A DNA stretch of 56,125 nt, taken from an uncultured Eubacteriales bacterium (GTDB lineage Bacteria > Bacillota > Clostridia > Oscillospirales > Butyricicoccaceae). A program made the translations under genes and the position numbers. Position 1 is the stretch's first letter; the number at the start of each line of letters is the position of its first letter. Under the pieces are notes generated by a model, which ran no database searches, had not been told where the DNA came from, and saw only the letters and a list, made by a program, of their open reading frames with translations. The DNA is taken from NCBI GenBank assembly GCA_905199135.1, contig CAJKFC010000001.1, forward strand, positions 1 through 56,125. The letters run 5' to 3'. This document shows positions 8,888 through 17,445 of the stretch, piece by piece.

Positions 8888-9916
8888 ATGATGGAAAAGA
8901 ATAACACAATACTCGAGGTAAAAAACCTCAGAGTTTCATTCAACACATACGCAGGCGAAGTCAAGGCCGTCCGCGGCGTCGACTTTACTCTGAACGAGGG
9001 CGAGACACTGGCCTTCGTCGGTGAGTCCGGCTGCGGCAAGACAGTTACGGCAAAGGCCATACTGCGCCTTTTGCAGCCTCCCTTCGCCGTAATCAAAGAG
9101 GGTTCCGAAATCCTCTTCAAGGGCGAAGATGTCGTAAAGATGGACAAAAAGCGCCTGTCCGAGTACAGAGGACAGGATGTCTCCATGATCTTCCAGGATC
9201 CCATGACATCTCTTAACCCCACCATGAAAATAGGCGATCAGATCGCTGAAAGCCTTATTCTCCACAAGGGCATGTCCAAAAAGCAGGCCAGAGAGGAGAC
9301 AATCAAGACACTTTCTCTCGTCAACATCCCCTCTCCCGAAAAGAGAGTCGACAGCTATCCCCATGAGCTTTCGGGCGGTATGCGCCAGAGAGTCATGATA
9401 GCCATAGCCCTCTCCTGCTCTCCCCATATCCTCATAGCCGATGAGCCCACAACGGCTCTCGATGTGACGATTCAGGCTCAGATCATCGATCTTCTGAGAG
9501 AGCTCAAGGACAAGCTCAACACAGGTATCATTCTCGTCACCCACGATCTGGGCGTCGTCGCAAACTTTGCCGACAAGATCCAGGTCATGTATGCAGGTCA
9601 GGTCATCGAAAGAGGCACAGCACGCGAGATATTCTACGAGAGCCGCCACCCCTACACATGGGCTCTCCTGTCCTCTGCTCCCAGCCTTGCAACCGAGAGC
9701 AAAAAGGAGCTCTACTCCTTAAAGGGCACACCACCGGACCTTATTCTCCCCCTCGAGGTATGTCCCTTCGCCGCAAGATGCGAATACTGCATGAAGATAT
9801 GCAAGGAGAAAATGCCTCCCGTCACAAAGATTTCCGATACACACAGCGTATCCTGCTGGCTGATGGACGAAAGAGCTCCTAAGGTCGAGTCTTTTTACGA
9901 AAGGCAGGGCAAATAA
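8888..9916 (+). CDS. oppD: Oligopeptide ABC transporter ATP-binding protein OppD
   Basis: A 342-residue cytosolic ATPase. It shows Walker A GESGCGKT, the signature LSGGMRQR, Walker B ILIADEP and an H-loop HDLG. The C-terminal oligopeptide/dipeptide extension has four clustered cysteines (CPFAARCEYCMKIC), which bind an iron-sulfur cluster in some DppD relatives. Two ATG codons occur in tandem at 8888 and 8891; either works with GGGAGGG upstream. oppF starts immediately after the stop codon. Confidence 0.92.
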   Translation: MMEKNNTILEVKNLRVSFNTYAGEVKAVRGVDFTLNEGETLAFVGESGCGKTVTAKAILRLLQPPFAVIKEGSEILFKGEDVVKMDKKRLSEYRGQDVSMIFQDPMTSLNPTMKIGDQIAESLILHKGMSKKQAREETIKTLSLVNIPSPEKRVDSYPHELSGGMRQRVMIAIALSCSPHILIADEPTTALDVTIQAQIIDLLRELKDKLNTGIILVTHDLGVVANFADKIQVMYAGQVIERGTAREIFYESRHPYTWALLSSAPSLATESKKELYSLKGTPPDLILPLEVCPFAARCEYCMKICKEKMPPVTKISDTHSVSCWLMDERAPKVESFYERQGK

Positions 9917-10897
9917 ATGAGCGAAAATATGAACACTCAAAATCTCGTAGAGGTAAAAAACCTCTGTAAATATTTTAAGGTCGGCAAAAAGCAGATCCTC
10001 AAGGCCGTCGACAATGTCTCGTTTAACATCAGAAAAGGTGAGACACTGGGCCTCGTCGGTGAGTCGGGCTGCGGCAAGACCACCTGCGGACGCACAATAA
10101 TCAAGCTCTATGACGCCACAAGCGGCGAGGTGCTCTTTGACGGTCAGGACATCTCCAAGATAAAGCACCGCGAGGAAAACCTCAAGTTCAAAAAGAGCGC
10201 ACAGATAATTTTCCAGGACCCCTATGCATCTCTCGACCCCCGTATGACAATAGGCGAGATAATCGCCGAGGGTATCGATGTCCACTATAAGCTCGATACA
10301 AAGGCCAAGAACGAAAAGGTCAACGAGCTGCTTTTAAAGGTCGGTCTCACAACAGACTACGCAAACCGCTTTGCCCACGAGCTTTCGGGCGGTCAGCGTC
10401 AGAGAATAGGCATAGCCAGAGCTCTGGCAGTAGAGCCCCAGTTCATCGTGTGCGACGAGCCCATCTCGGCTCTCGATGTGTCGATTCAGGCTCAGATAGT
10501 CAACCTGCTCATAAAGCTTCAGAAAGAGGCAGGTCTCACCTATCTCTTCATCTCCCACGACCTCTCCATGGTCAAGCACATCTCCGACAGAGTCGGCGTT
10601 ATGTATCTGGGCTCCATGGTGGAGCTTGCCTCCAACCATGACCTCTATGACGAGCCCATGCACCCCTACACCAAGGCTCTCATCTCGGCAATTCCCATTG
10701 CCGACCCCGATGTGGAGGCCTCGAGAGAGCGCATAAAGCTGGAAGGCGAAATCCCCAGCCCCATCAACACACCTCCCGGATGCAAATTCCGCCAGAGATG
10801 CCCCTATGCAAAGGACATCTGCGCCCAGTCTGCCCCCGAGTTCAAGGAGGTAAAGCCCAACCACTTCGTGGCATGCCACATGGTGGGCAAAATCTAA
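9917..10897 (+). CDS. oppF: Oligopeptide ABC transporter ATP-binding protein OppF
   Basis: The second ATPase of the system, 326 residues. It has Walker A GESGCGKTT, signature LSGGQRQR, Walker B FIVCDEP followed by SALD, and the C-terminal oligopeptide extension with the PPGCKFRQRCPYAKDIC cysteines. Its ATG directly follows the oppD stop, so the two are translationally coupled and expected to form the 1:1 ATPase dimer under OppBC. It is the last gene of the operon; a perfect terminator follows. Confidence 0.92.
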   Translation: MSENMNTQNLVEVKNLCKYFKVGKKQILKAVDNVSFNIRKGETLGLVGESGCGKTTCGRTIIKLYDATSGEVLFDGQDISKIKHREENLKFKKSAQIIFQDPYASLDPRMTIGEIIAEGIDVHYKLDTKAKNEKVNELLLKVGLTTDYANRFAHELSGGQRQRIGIARALAVEPQFIVCDEPISALDVSIQAQIVNLLIKLQKEAGLTYLFISHDLSMVKHISDRVGVMYLGSMVELASNHDLYDEPMHPYTKALISAIPIADPDVEASRERIKLEGEIPSPINTPPGCKFRQRCPYAKDICAQSAPEFKEVKPNHFVACHMVGKI

Positions 10898-10910
10898 GAG
10901 TTTTAACCCA

Positions 10911-10941
10911 AAAGACTTCCCTTTCGGGAAGTCTTTTTTTT
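10911..10941 (+). terminator. Terminator of the opp operon
   Basis: AAAGACTTCCC pairs with GGGAAGTCTTT around a TTTC loop and is followed by a run of eight T. It ends 44 nt after oppF and directly abuts the promoter-like element of the next cluster. Confidence 0.9.
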
Positions 10942-10978
10942 GTCCCCTTTTCGACCTCTCGTTTGTCTATGTTGCAAA
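10941..10978 (+). promoter_or_regulatory. Shared promoter/operator-like element, copy 1
   Basis: TGTCCCC, exactly 14 bases, then TTTGTCTATGTTGCAAA. The same two blocks at the same spacing recur before paralogues 4 and 6. The second block is a near-palindrome (TTTGT-N7-GCAAA) and lies ~17 nt from the ATG. The function, a dedicated promoter and/or repressor site, is inferred only from the conservation. Confidence 0.5.
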
Positions 10979-10994
10979 GAGAGGAGGGGCGGCC

Positions 10995-11417
10995 ATGAAA
11001 ATTAAAGTCTTTATAAAAAATGTTATCCTGTGCCTTGCCGCCTGCTGGCTGGTGTATTTCATATATACCCATGACGATTTCCGCACAGCCCGAAACGCCC
11101 TTGATGAGATTGACGGGATAAAGGTCAAAAGCCGATTGCATATGGGAAGTGCGGAGCTTTCGGATGAAGATGGGGAAATTGCAAGAAAATGGATAAAAAC
11201 CGTATATCCCACCGAAATTATGAGCCATGACGCCGTGGTTTTGGGAGCTGAGATAAGTGTAATAATAAATTCCGAGAGATATGAATGTGCGATAGTGCCC
11301 TTTGACACAAACCGCGGACTGCTTGAGGTGACAGATAAAAAGGACGGCGAAAGACATGCTTTCGGCGTTCGGCACGATGAACAGCTGTGGAAAAAAGTCC
11401 GTGACATGATAGGCTGA
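10995..11417 (+). CDS. Small single-pass membrane protein, paralogue family member 1 (unknown function)
   Basis: A 140-residue protein I cannot assign to a known family. It has a basic N-terminus (MKIKVFIKN), one transmembrane helix (VILCLAACWLVYFIY, ~10-25), then a soluble domain of ~110 residues. A short helix with the family's central tryptophan (IARKWIKTV, ~63-71) precedes several beta-strand-like stretches and a C-terminal HDEQLWKKVRDM helix. By the positive-inside rule the soluble domain is outside the cell. GAGGAGGGG gives a strong ribosome site. It is the first of seven paralogues in this region and begins a three-gene unit with members 2 and 3. Confidence 0.75.
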   Translation: MKIKVFIKNVILCLAACWLVYFIYTHDDFRTARNALDEIDGIKVKSRLHMGSAELSDEDGEIARKWIKTVYPTEIMSHDAVVLGAEISVIINSERYECAIVPFDTNRGLLEVTDKKDGERHAFGVRHDEQLWKKVRDMIG

Positions 11418-11433
11418 GACGGGAGGTGTAGCC

Positions 11434-11895
11434 ATGAAAACGGCATATTTTATAAAATCTCTTGTGAAAAACCTTGTCCTGTGGCTTTTCGCCTGTTGGC
11501 TCATATATGAACTGCTTGCACCATGTAGCGGTTGGGGCGGTTATGCCGCTCTGTGGGATTACAGGATAAACCCCGTAAAAGTCACGGTTGACGCTCCCGA
11601 TAAAACTTTGACTGAAGAGCAGACCGAGCTTGCCGACCGATGGTTCAAAAGCTGCCGTATCAAGTACTGTCAGACTTCTCTTATCGTCGGACATTATGAC
11701 GATATACTTGTATATCAATCGGAAAAGTACCGTATAAGGGTGTTTCGCATCGGAAATTCTTATCCCGACAATGTGCTCATCTCGGTGAAAAGGATATCGG
11801 ACGAGGAGACTATGGGGGCATATGCGGTAAGACACGACAACGAGCTGTTTCAGGAGATGTGGACAGAGATATTCGGCGGAAAAGAGGAACTTTAG
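11434..11895 (+). CDS. Small single-pass membrane protein, paralogue family member 2
   Basis: A 153-residue paralogue of the preceding gene. The N-terminus YFIKSLVKNLVLWLFACWLI contains the signal-anchor helix. The middle has the family ELADRWF helix (~65-73), and the C-terminus AVRHDNELFQEMWTEIFGG matches the HDxELxxxV signature. It begins 16 nt after member 1 with GGGAGGTG before the ATG, so the two are co-transcribed. The function is unknown. The sequence between the anchor and the Trp helix varies most between members, as expected for a ligand- or partner-facing region. Confidence 0.75.
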   Translation: MKTAYFIKSLVKNLVLWLFACWLIYELLAPCSGWGGYAALWDYRINPVKVTVDAPDKTLTEEQTELADRWFKSCRIKYCQTSLIVGHYDDILVYQSEKYRIRVFRIGNSYPDNVLISVKRISDEETMGAYAVRHDNELFQEMWTEIFGGKEEL

Positions 11896-11937
11896 AGGTG
11901 CGGGAGATCGTTTTAAAATCGGATCGGGAGTGAGAAC

Positions 11938-12399
11938 ATGAGGTATTTCTCGAAAAAGACGATGAAAAACCTTGTTTTGTGTCTTTTGGCCTGTTTTGTC
12001 ATATACGGATTGATTACGGGGGAATATCTGCGGCTTTTGTGGAATCCTTTGGCGGTGAATTTCGGGGAGATATACATAAACGCCCCCTGTGATTTGGACG
12101 ACAGCTGGATTAAAGCGGAAAAGGAACATTCCGACCTTATAAAGAGGTGGCTGAACACTTTGGAATGTGAAGATCTGCTGATTTACGGCTCGGGGGTCAC
12201 TCAGCGGCACGGCATAAAGCTGGAGACAGCCCTCTTTACCTATCGGATATCTCTCGCAGACGGCGGTTTCGATGCCCTTCTGTCGATAACTCCGCCTTTC
12301 GGAGCAGAGGGCGAAGGCGTGTTTACGGCAAAAGGCGGCGGGGAGCTTGCAGACGAGGTGCAGGAGATCATATCTCTTTACAGGAGGAAAACTCAATAA
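11938..12399 (+). CDS. Small single-pass membrane protein, paralogue family member 3
   Basis: A 153-residue paralogue. The anchor is YFSKKTMKNLVLCLLACFVI and the central helix DLIKRWLNTL. The C-terminal helix is ELADEVQEIISLYRR; the usual HD is absent here, so this member diverges at the end. CGGGAG precedes the ATG. A 42-nt gap from member 2 shows no terminator, so members 1-3 probably form one transcript that ends at the hairpin just downstream. Role unknown; topology as for the others. Confidence 0.72.
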   Translation: MRYFSKKTMKNLVLCLLACFVIYGLITGEYLRLLWNPLAVNFGEIYINAPCDLDDSWIKAEKEHSDLIKRWLNTLECEDLLIYGSGVTQRHGIKLETALFTYRISLADGGFDALLSITPPFGAEGEGVFTAKGGGELADEVQEIISLYRRKTQ

Positions 12400-12400
12400 T

Positions 12401-12435
12401 TAAAGGGCAGGGTTTTAAACCCTGTCCCCTTTTTG
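12401..12435 (+). terminator. Terminator after paralogue 3
   Basis: GGGCAGGGTTT pairs with AACCCTGTCCC (one G-U) and is followed by TTTTT. The right arm overlaps the TGTCCCC block of the next copy of the shared promoter-like element. Confidence 0.75.
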
Positions 12436-12460
12436 CCCTCTCGTTTGTCTATGATACAAA
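12423..12460 (+). promoter_or_regulatory. Shared promoter/operator-like element, copy 2
   Basis: TGTCCCC, 14 bases, then TTTGTCTATGATACAAA. Here the second block is a perfect inverted repeat (GTTTGT-N7-ACAAAC). It ends 16 nt before the ATG of paralogue 4. Confidence 0.55.
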
Positions 12461-12476
12461 CAGAGGAGGTGTAGCC

Positions 12477-12911
12477 ATGAAAACAGCATATTTCGCTAAA
12501 TCGATTTTGAAAAACCTTGCCCTGTGCTTTTTCGCCGGGTGGGTGCTCTTTCAGATAACCTACACCGCCCGGGGAGGATATCTGTGGAAAAACTCCGATA
12601 TTGAGGACAGCACGGTGTCTATGATGGGCGAAGTTTTGACGGGCGAAGCCGAGAAAACCGTAAAAGACTGGGCGCGCACCGTAAAGCTTAGCCTCGGCGG
12701 ATATGATCTTATAGGAGAGGGCGCAGATGTTTCTATAAAAATGCCCGATTCGGGGGCATATTTCGGCTTTTATGAATATGACGGAGTGGTTTACGGTCTT
12801 GTTTTTCAAAAAAACCAGGACGAAAGTATATGGGAGTTCGGCTATACCATAGAAGAACACGACAAAGAGCTCTGGCAAAAGGTTCTCGACCTGAGATGTA
12901 AGGCAGGGTGA
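12477..12911 (+). CDS. Small single-pass membrane protein, paralogue family member 4
   Basis: A 144-residue paralogue. The anchor segment is YFAKSILKNLALCFFAGWVL and the central helix VKDWARTVKL (~60-70). A run of short strands (YFGFYEYDGVVYGLVF) precedes the C-terminal EEHDKELWQKVLDL signature. GGAGGTG precedes the ATG. It has its own copy of the promoter-like element and a terminator upstream, so it starts a second transcript with member 5. It is closest to member 5 in the FFAGW anchor, suggesting recent duplication. Confidence 0.75.
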   Translation: MKTAYFAKSILKNLALCFFAGWVLFQITYTARGGYLWKNSDIEDSTVSMMGEVLTGEAEKTVKDWARTVKLSLGGYDLIGEGADVSIKMPDSGAYFGFYEYDGVVYGLVFQKNQDESIWEFGYTIEEHDKELWQKVLDLRCKAG

Positions 12912-12915
12912 GAAT

Positions 12916-13383
12916 ATGAAGTATTTTGCAAAGTCTCTGAAAAAGAACTTTCTCCTCTGTTTTTTCGCCGGGTGGATTCTATTCATACTTGTGGGATTTG
13001 TCGTCAATGCAAACACCTATAAGCTTTTGTGGAGCGACCTGATAATAGAGAAAAGCACGATATATGAGAATAACTCCCCACTCACTATGGAAAACGACTG
13101 GCACAGGCTGAATGACGAAAAGGAGCGGGCTTTGAAGGATATGCTCAAGGGCACAAAGGCGGTGAAGGCTGAGCATTCGGGTATGCTGATAGGGGCAGGC
13201 AGTCTTATAAAAATAGATTCGGCTCTCTGCACTCATACTGTGACATATATGGGAGAAACGGCTTTTGGGGTGACGACAAGAGTAAAAATACCGGTCTTAA
13301 GGCGTAAATTCGACGATATAGGGGTCTGCACTATGGAGATCGAGGGAGCAGGTTATAAAGAATTTGACAAAATACTGAACTGA
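12916..13383 (+). CDS. Small single-pass membrane protein, paralogue family member 5
   Basis: A 155-residue paralogue starting 4 nt after member 4. The anchor is KSLKKNFLLCFFAGWILF, followed by a longer hydrophobic stretch than in the others. The region of the central Trp helix reads EKERALKDMLKGTK, without the Trp, and the C-terminal HD motif is replaced by GYKEFDKILN. It is therefore one of the more diverged members. The intergenic sequence after it carries a GC hairpin. No known family recognised. Confidence 0.7.
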   Translation: MKYFAKSLKKNFLLCFFAGWILFILVGFVVNANTYKLLWSDLIIEKSTIYENNSPLTMENDWHRLNDEKERALKDMLKGTKAVKAEHSGMLIGAGSLIKIDSALCTHTVTYMGETAFGVTTRVKIPVLRRKFDDIGVCTMEIEGAGYKEFDKILN

Positions 13384-13396
13384 AACGAGTTTTAAA

Positions 13397-13418
13397 GGGA
13401 ACGGCGTCTGCCGTTCCC
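13397..13418 (+). terminator. Hairpin after paralogue 5 (probable terminator)
   Basis: GGGAACGGC pairs with GCCGTTCCC around GTCT, 14 nt after the stop. It lacks a clear U-run, so termination strength is uncertain. A second weaker inverted repeat (TGCCCC/GGGGCA, 13463-13488) follows. Nothing else was seen before the nifJ promoter. Confidence 0.5.
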
Positions 13419-13537
13419 TGCCGCGCGTTTAAACACAGACTTTCGGAAAAATTAACCTCTTCTGCCCCAAAAAGGAAAAGATGGGGCAAAGACTTAAAAT
13501 ATTAAAACAAAAAGAACAATTTTAAAGGAAAAAACAC

Positions 13538-13566
13538 TTGATTATTTTTCGTTTATTTGTTAAGAT
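13538..13566 (+). promoter_or_regulatory. Promoter of nifJ
   Basis: TTGATT, 17-base spacer, TAAGAT. It lies ~58 nt before the start codon in an AT-rich stretch. An alternative TTGTTA/TAATAA pair overlaps it. Confidence 0.55.
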
Positions 13567-13623
13567 ATAGAATAGTAGGATAATAATAATTTCAATCCAA
13601 TAAATAATGGAGGACAAAGTTAA

Positions 13624-16600
13624 ATGGCAAGAAAAATGAAAACCATGGACGGCAACAACGCTGCCGCTCATGTATCCTATGCCTTTACGGAAGTCGCAGC
13701 GATATACCCTATCACTCCTTCCTCTGTAATGGCTGAGCTCACAGACTCCTGGAGCGCAGTAGGACAGAAAAACATTTTCGGTCAGGAAGTCAAGGTTGTC
13801 GAGATGCAGTCCGAAGGCGGCGCAGCAGGCGCTGTTCACGGCTCTCTTACAGCAGGTGCTCTGACAACCACATTCACAGCATCTCAGGGTCTTCTCCTGA
13901 TGATCCCCAACATGTACAAGATCGCCGGTGAGCTTCTCCCCGGTGTAATTCACTGCTCTGCCCGTGCTTTGGCTACACACGCACTGTCCATCTTCGGTGA
14001 CCACAGTGACGTTATGGCCTGCCGTCAGACAGGTTTCGCTATGCTGGCATCTTCTAACCCCCAGGAGGTTATGGATCTCGGCGCAGTTGCTCATCTTTCC
14101 GCTATCAAGGGCAGAGTTCCCTTCCTTCACTTCTTCGACGGTTTCCGTACATCTCACGAAATCCAGAAGATCGAAGTCTGGGATTACAAGGATCTCGCCG
14201 ATATGGTCGACTACGACGCAATCAAAGAGTTCCGTCAGAGAGCTCTCTCTCCTGAGCATCCCGTTCTCCGCGGCACAGCTCAGAACCCCGATATCTTCTT
14301 CCAGGCCCGTGAGGCTTCCAACAGCTACTACAACGCTCTTCCCGCAGTAGTTGAGGAGTACATGAACAAGGTCAACGAGAAGATCGGCACAAACTACGGC
14401 CTCTTCAACTACTACGGCGCAGAGGACGCAGAGAATGTCATCGTTGCCATGGGTTCTGTCTGCGACACAATCGAGGAAGTCATCGACTACAAGATGGCTC
14501 ACGGCGAGAAGGTCGGTCTCGTAAAAGTCCGCCTCTACCGTCCCTTCGTTGCTGAGAAGTTCGCAGCAGTTCTCCCCAAGACAGTCAAGAACATTGCTGT
14601 TCTCGACAGAACAAAAGAGCCCGGCGCACTGGGCGAGCCCCTCTATCTTGATGTTGTCACAGCTCTTGCTCAGACAGGCGTCAAGGCAAATGTAACAGGC
14701 GGCCGCTACGGTCTCGGCTCCAAGGATGTTCCTCCGTCCGTTATCTTCGCAACATACGACAACATGAAGTCGGAGAATCCCAAGCGTCAGTTCACACTGG
14801 GTATCGTGGACGATGTCACAAACCTCTCCCTCCCCATGGATCCCCACTGCCCCGATGTTTCCGCAGAGGGTACAGTCGCATGTAAGTTCTGGGGTCTCGG
14901 CGGTGACGGTACTGTCGGCGCCAACAAGAACTCCATCAAGATCATCGGCGACCACACAGATAAGTATGCACAGGCTTACTTCGCATACGACTCCAAGAAG
15001 ACAGGCGGTATCACGGTGTCTCACCTCCGTTTCGGTGATTCCCCCATCCGCTCCACATACTTTGTAACAAAGGCAAACTTCGTAGCATGCCACAACCCCT
15101 CCTACATCACAAAGTACGACATGGTACAGGATGTAAAGCCGGGCGGCACATTCCTTCTCAACTGCCAGTGGAAGCCCGAAGAGCTTGCTGATTACCTCCC
15201 CAACAAGGTAAAGGCTTACATCGCCAAGAACAACATCAACTTCTACATCGTAAACGCTATCGACCTCGCTCGTGAGATCGGCATGGGCAAGCGTACTAAC
15301 ACAATTCTGCAGTCCGCTTTCTTTGCCCTCTCGGGCATCATTCCCATCGACGAGGCAATCAAATACATGAAGGAAGCTGCCCTCAAGTCCTACGGCAAGA
15401 AGGGTGAGGACATAGTCAACATGAACTATGCCGCCATCGACGCAGGCTACAAGGCTCTTCACAAGGTTGAAGTTCCCGCTGAGTGGGCAAACCTCGTTGA
15501 CGACACAGTTGAGCCCGAGGTAAAGGGCAACCGTCCCGAGCTCGTCAAGTTCGTCAAGGAGATTCTCAATCCCGTTTCCGCTCAGAAGGGCGACTCTCTC
15601 CCCGTTTCCACATTCATGGGTATGCCCGACGGTACATTCCCGCAGGGTGCTTCCGCTTACGAGAAGCGCGGCGTTGCCGTTGATGTCCCCGAATGGGATG
15701 CTCAGAAATGTATCCAGTGTAACCAGTGCTCCATGGTCTGCTCCCATGCCACAATCCGTCCCTTCGCTCTGACAGAGGAAGAGCTCAAGAACGCTCCCTC
15801 CCAGATCAAGACAAAGACAATGGTCGGCAAGGACCTCGGACACCTCCAGTTCACAATGGCTATTTCTCCCCTCGACTGCATGGGCTGCGGCCTCTGCGTA
15901 AACATCTGCCCTGTCAAGGCTCTCTCCATGAAGCCTCAGGAGTCTCAGCACGACCAGCAGGCAGTGTTCAACTACGCTGTTGAGAATGTGACAAACAAAG
16001 AGTTTGACGCATTCCCGACGAACACAGTCAAGGGCTCTCAGTTCCGTCAGCCGATGCTCGAGTTCTCGGGCGCCTGCGCAGGCTGCGTCGAGACAGCTTA
16101 TGCTCGCCTCGTAACACAGCTCTTCGGCGACAGAATGTATATCGCTAACGCAACAGGATGCTCCTCCATCTGGGGCGGCTCCGCACCTGCTACACCTTAC
16201 ACAGTCAACAAGCTCGGCAAGGGTCCGGCTTGGGCTAACTCCCTCTTCGAGGACAACGCTGAGTTTGGTCTCGGTATGGCTATCGCAGTAAGACAGCTCA
16301 GAGATAGAATGGCTAAGAAGATCAAGGATATCGCCGACACAACTTCCTGCGACAACATGAAGGCTGCCTGCGAGAACTGGCTCGAAACAATGACAGACGG
16401 CCAGAAGAACGGCAAGGCAACAGAAGTTCTCGTAGCTGCTCTTGAAAAAGCAGGCACAGAAGAGGCAAAGGCTGTCCTCGAGTACAAAGACTTCCTCGCT
16501 AAGAAGTCCATCTGGATCTTCGGCGGCGACGGCTGGGCATATGATATCGGTTACGGCGGACTTGACCATGTTATCGCTTCCGGCGAAGATGTCAACATCT

Positions 16601-17160
16601 TTGTCTTCGATACAGAGGTTTACTCCAACACAGGCGGTCAGGCTTCCAAGTCCACACAGATCGGCCAGACAGCTCAGTTCGCAGCAGCAGGTAAGGCTAT
16701 CGCTAAGAAGGACCTCACAGGTATCGCCATCGCTTACCACTATGTATATGTTGCACAGGTCGGTATGGGCGCTAACCTCCAGCAGACAGTTAAGGCTATC
16801 GTTGAGGCCGAGAGCTACAACGGTCCCTCCCTTATCGTCGGCTACGCTCCCTGTGAGATGCACGGCCTCAAGGGCGGCATGACAAACTCTCAGTCCGAGA
16901 TCAAGTTTGCCGTCGAGTCCGGTTACTGGCACCTCTTCCGTTACGATCCTCGCCTTGTTGCCGAGGGCAAGAACGGATTCCAGCTTGACAGCAAGGAGCC
17001 CAACCTGGCAGATTACAGAAAGTTCCTCCAGAACGAGGTTCGTTACACAGGTCTTATGCGTCAGTTCCCCGAGCGTGCTGAGGAGCTCTTCGCAAAGGCT
17101 GAAGTTGCCGCTAAGGAGAAGTATGAGCTCATGAAGCGCCGCGCAGAGTTCGGCTGCTAA
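13624..17160 (+). CDS. nifJ: Pyruvate:ferredoxin (flavodoxin) oxidoreductase, single-chain
   Basis: Oxidatively decarboxylates pyruvate to acetyl-CoA and CO2 and reduces ferredoxin, a central energy step of strict anaerobes. At 1178 residues it is a full-length homodimeric-type PFOR. It has the N-terminal TPP/pyrimidine-binding domain (TMDGNNAAAHVSYAFTEVAA), domain II and a CoA-binding region. A two-[4Fe-4S] ferredoxin domain shows CIQCNQCSMVC (from Cys696) and CMGCGLCVNIC (from Cys752). Next are a third-cluster segment GACAGCVETAY and the TPP-Mg motif GGDGWAYDIGYGGLDH, with VYSNTGGQ. GGAGG precedes the ATG. Codon bias is extreme, marking high expression. It sits as a single-gene unit between paralogues 5 and 6. 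Confidence 0.96.
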   Translation: MARKMKTMDGNNAAAHVSYAFTEVAAIYPITPSSVMAELTDSWSAVGQKNIFGQEVKVVEMQSEGGAAGAVHGSLTAGALTTTFTASQGLLLMIPNMYKIAGELLPGVIHCSARALATHALSIFGDHSDVMACRQTGFAMLASSNPQEVMDLGAVAHLSAIKGRVPFLHFFDGFRTSHEIQKIEVWDYKDLADMVDYDAIKEFRQRALSPEHPVLRGTAQNPDIFFQAREASNSYYNALPAVVEEYMNKVNEKIGTNYGLFNYYGAEDAENVIVAMGSVCDTIEEVIDYKMAHGEKVGLVKVRLYRPFVAEKFAAVLPKTVKNIAVLDRTKEPGALGEPLYLDVVTALAQTGVKANVTGGRYGLGSKDVPPSVIFATYDNMKSENPKRQFTLGIVDDVTNLSLPMDPHCPDVSAEGTVACKFWGLGGDGTVGANKNSIKIIGDHTDKYAQAYFAYDSKKTGGITVSHLRFGDSPIRSTYFVTKANFVACHNPSYITKYDMVQDVKPGGTFLLNCQWKPEELADYLPNKVKAYIAKNNINFYIVNAIDLAREIGMGKRTNTILQSAFFALSGIIPIDEAIKYMKEAALKSYGKKGEDIVNMNYAAIDAGYKALHKVEVPAEWANLVDDTVEPEVKGNRPELVKFVKEILNPVSAQKGDSLPVSTFMGMPDGTFPQGASAYEKRGVAVDVPEWDAQKCIQCNQCSMVCSHATIRPFALTEEELKNAPSQIKTKTMVGKDLGHLQFTMAISPLDCMGCGLCVNICPVKALSMKPQESQHDQQAVFNYAVENVTNKEFDAFPTNTVKGSQFRQPMLEFSGACAGCVETAYARLVTQLFGDRMYIANATGCSSIWGGSAPATPYTVNKLGKGPAWANSLFEDNAEFGLGMAIAVRQLRDRMAKKIKDIADTTSCDNMKAACENWLETMTDGQKNGKATEVLVAALEKAGTEEAKAVLEYKDFLAKKSIWIFGGDGWAYDIGYGGLDHVIASGEDVNIFVFDTEVYSNTGGQASKSTQIGQTAQFAAAGKAIAKKDLTGIAIAYHYVYVAQVGMGANLQQTVKAIVEAESYNGPSLIVGYAPCEMHGLKGGMTNSQSEIKFAVESGYWHLFRYDPRLVAEGKNGFQLDSKEPNLADYRKFLQNEVRYTGLMRQFPERAEELFAKAEVAAKEKYELMKRRAEFGC

Positions 17161-17188
17161 TAGCTTAAAACTTAAAGCAGTATAAATT

Positions 17189-17220
17189 AAAGCCCGAGGG
17201 TTTATCCCTCGGGCTTTTTT
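17189..17220 (+). terminator. Terminator of nifJ
   Basis: AAAGCCCGAGGG pairs perfectly with CCCTCGGGCTTT around TTTAT and runs into a T-tract, 28 nt after the stop. Confidence 0.92.
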
Positions 17221-17274
17221 GTGTGTTTTTGGGTTTTGTGTGAGCTGATACGGCACAGATTTTAAGCTTATTTT

Positions 17275-17363
17275 GTAGGGAACGACTGTATGTCGTTCCG
17301 TAAGGTTTGCAGGGTGATAAATCATAGCGGAACGACACGGGGTCGTTCCCTACGGGTACAGGT
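17275..17363. repeat. Two inverted copies of a GTCGTTCC-type intergenic palindrome
   Basis: Each copy centres on GGAACGAC-N5-GTCGTTCC with flanking CTACGGG/TAAGG sequence: copy A at 17275-17305 and copy B, inverted, at 17328-17363. A third copy is at 20680-20720. Each copy alone folds into a hairpin, and A with B can form a larger cruciform. The pattern is that of a REP/MITE-like dispersed element in the 285-base gap after nifJ. Confidence 0.75.
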
Positions 17364-17385
17364 TCTGATATTTATTTTAAAATCC

Positions 17386-17423
17386 TGTCCCTTTTTCGGC
17401 TGTATTTTTGTCTTTATTACAAA
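17386..17423 (+). promoter_or_regulatory. Shared promoter/operator-like element, copy 3
   Basis: TGTCCCT, 14 bases, then TTTGTCTTTATTACAAA, with TTTGT-N7-ACAAA intact. It lies 22 nt before the ATG of paralogue 6, just after the palindromic repeat. The spacing is identical to copies 1 and 2. Confidence 0.5.
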
Positions 17424-17445
17424 GGCAAAAACAGGGGGTGACACC

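Noticed and set aside
7963..9225. Minus-strand open frame of 420 codons over oppC/oppD
   Set aside because: Antisense to two convincing ABC transporter genes; low-complexity acidic/Cys-rich translation.
13463..13488. TGCCCC/GGGGCA inverted repeat upstream of nifJ
   Set aside because: Short arms with an A-rich loop and no U-run on either strand. It could be an operator, but nothing else supports it.
13522..17325. Very long minus-strand open frame (1267 codons) opposite nifJ
   Set aside because: It is a shadow of the strongly codon-biased nifJ gene. The translation is Cys/Val/Leu-rich without any domain, and it has no ribosome site.
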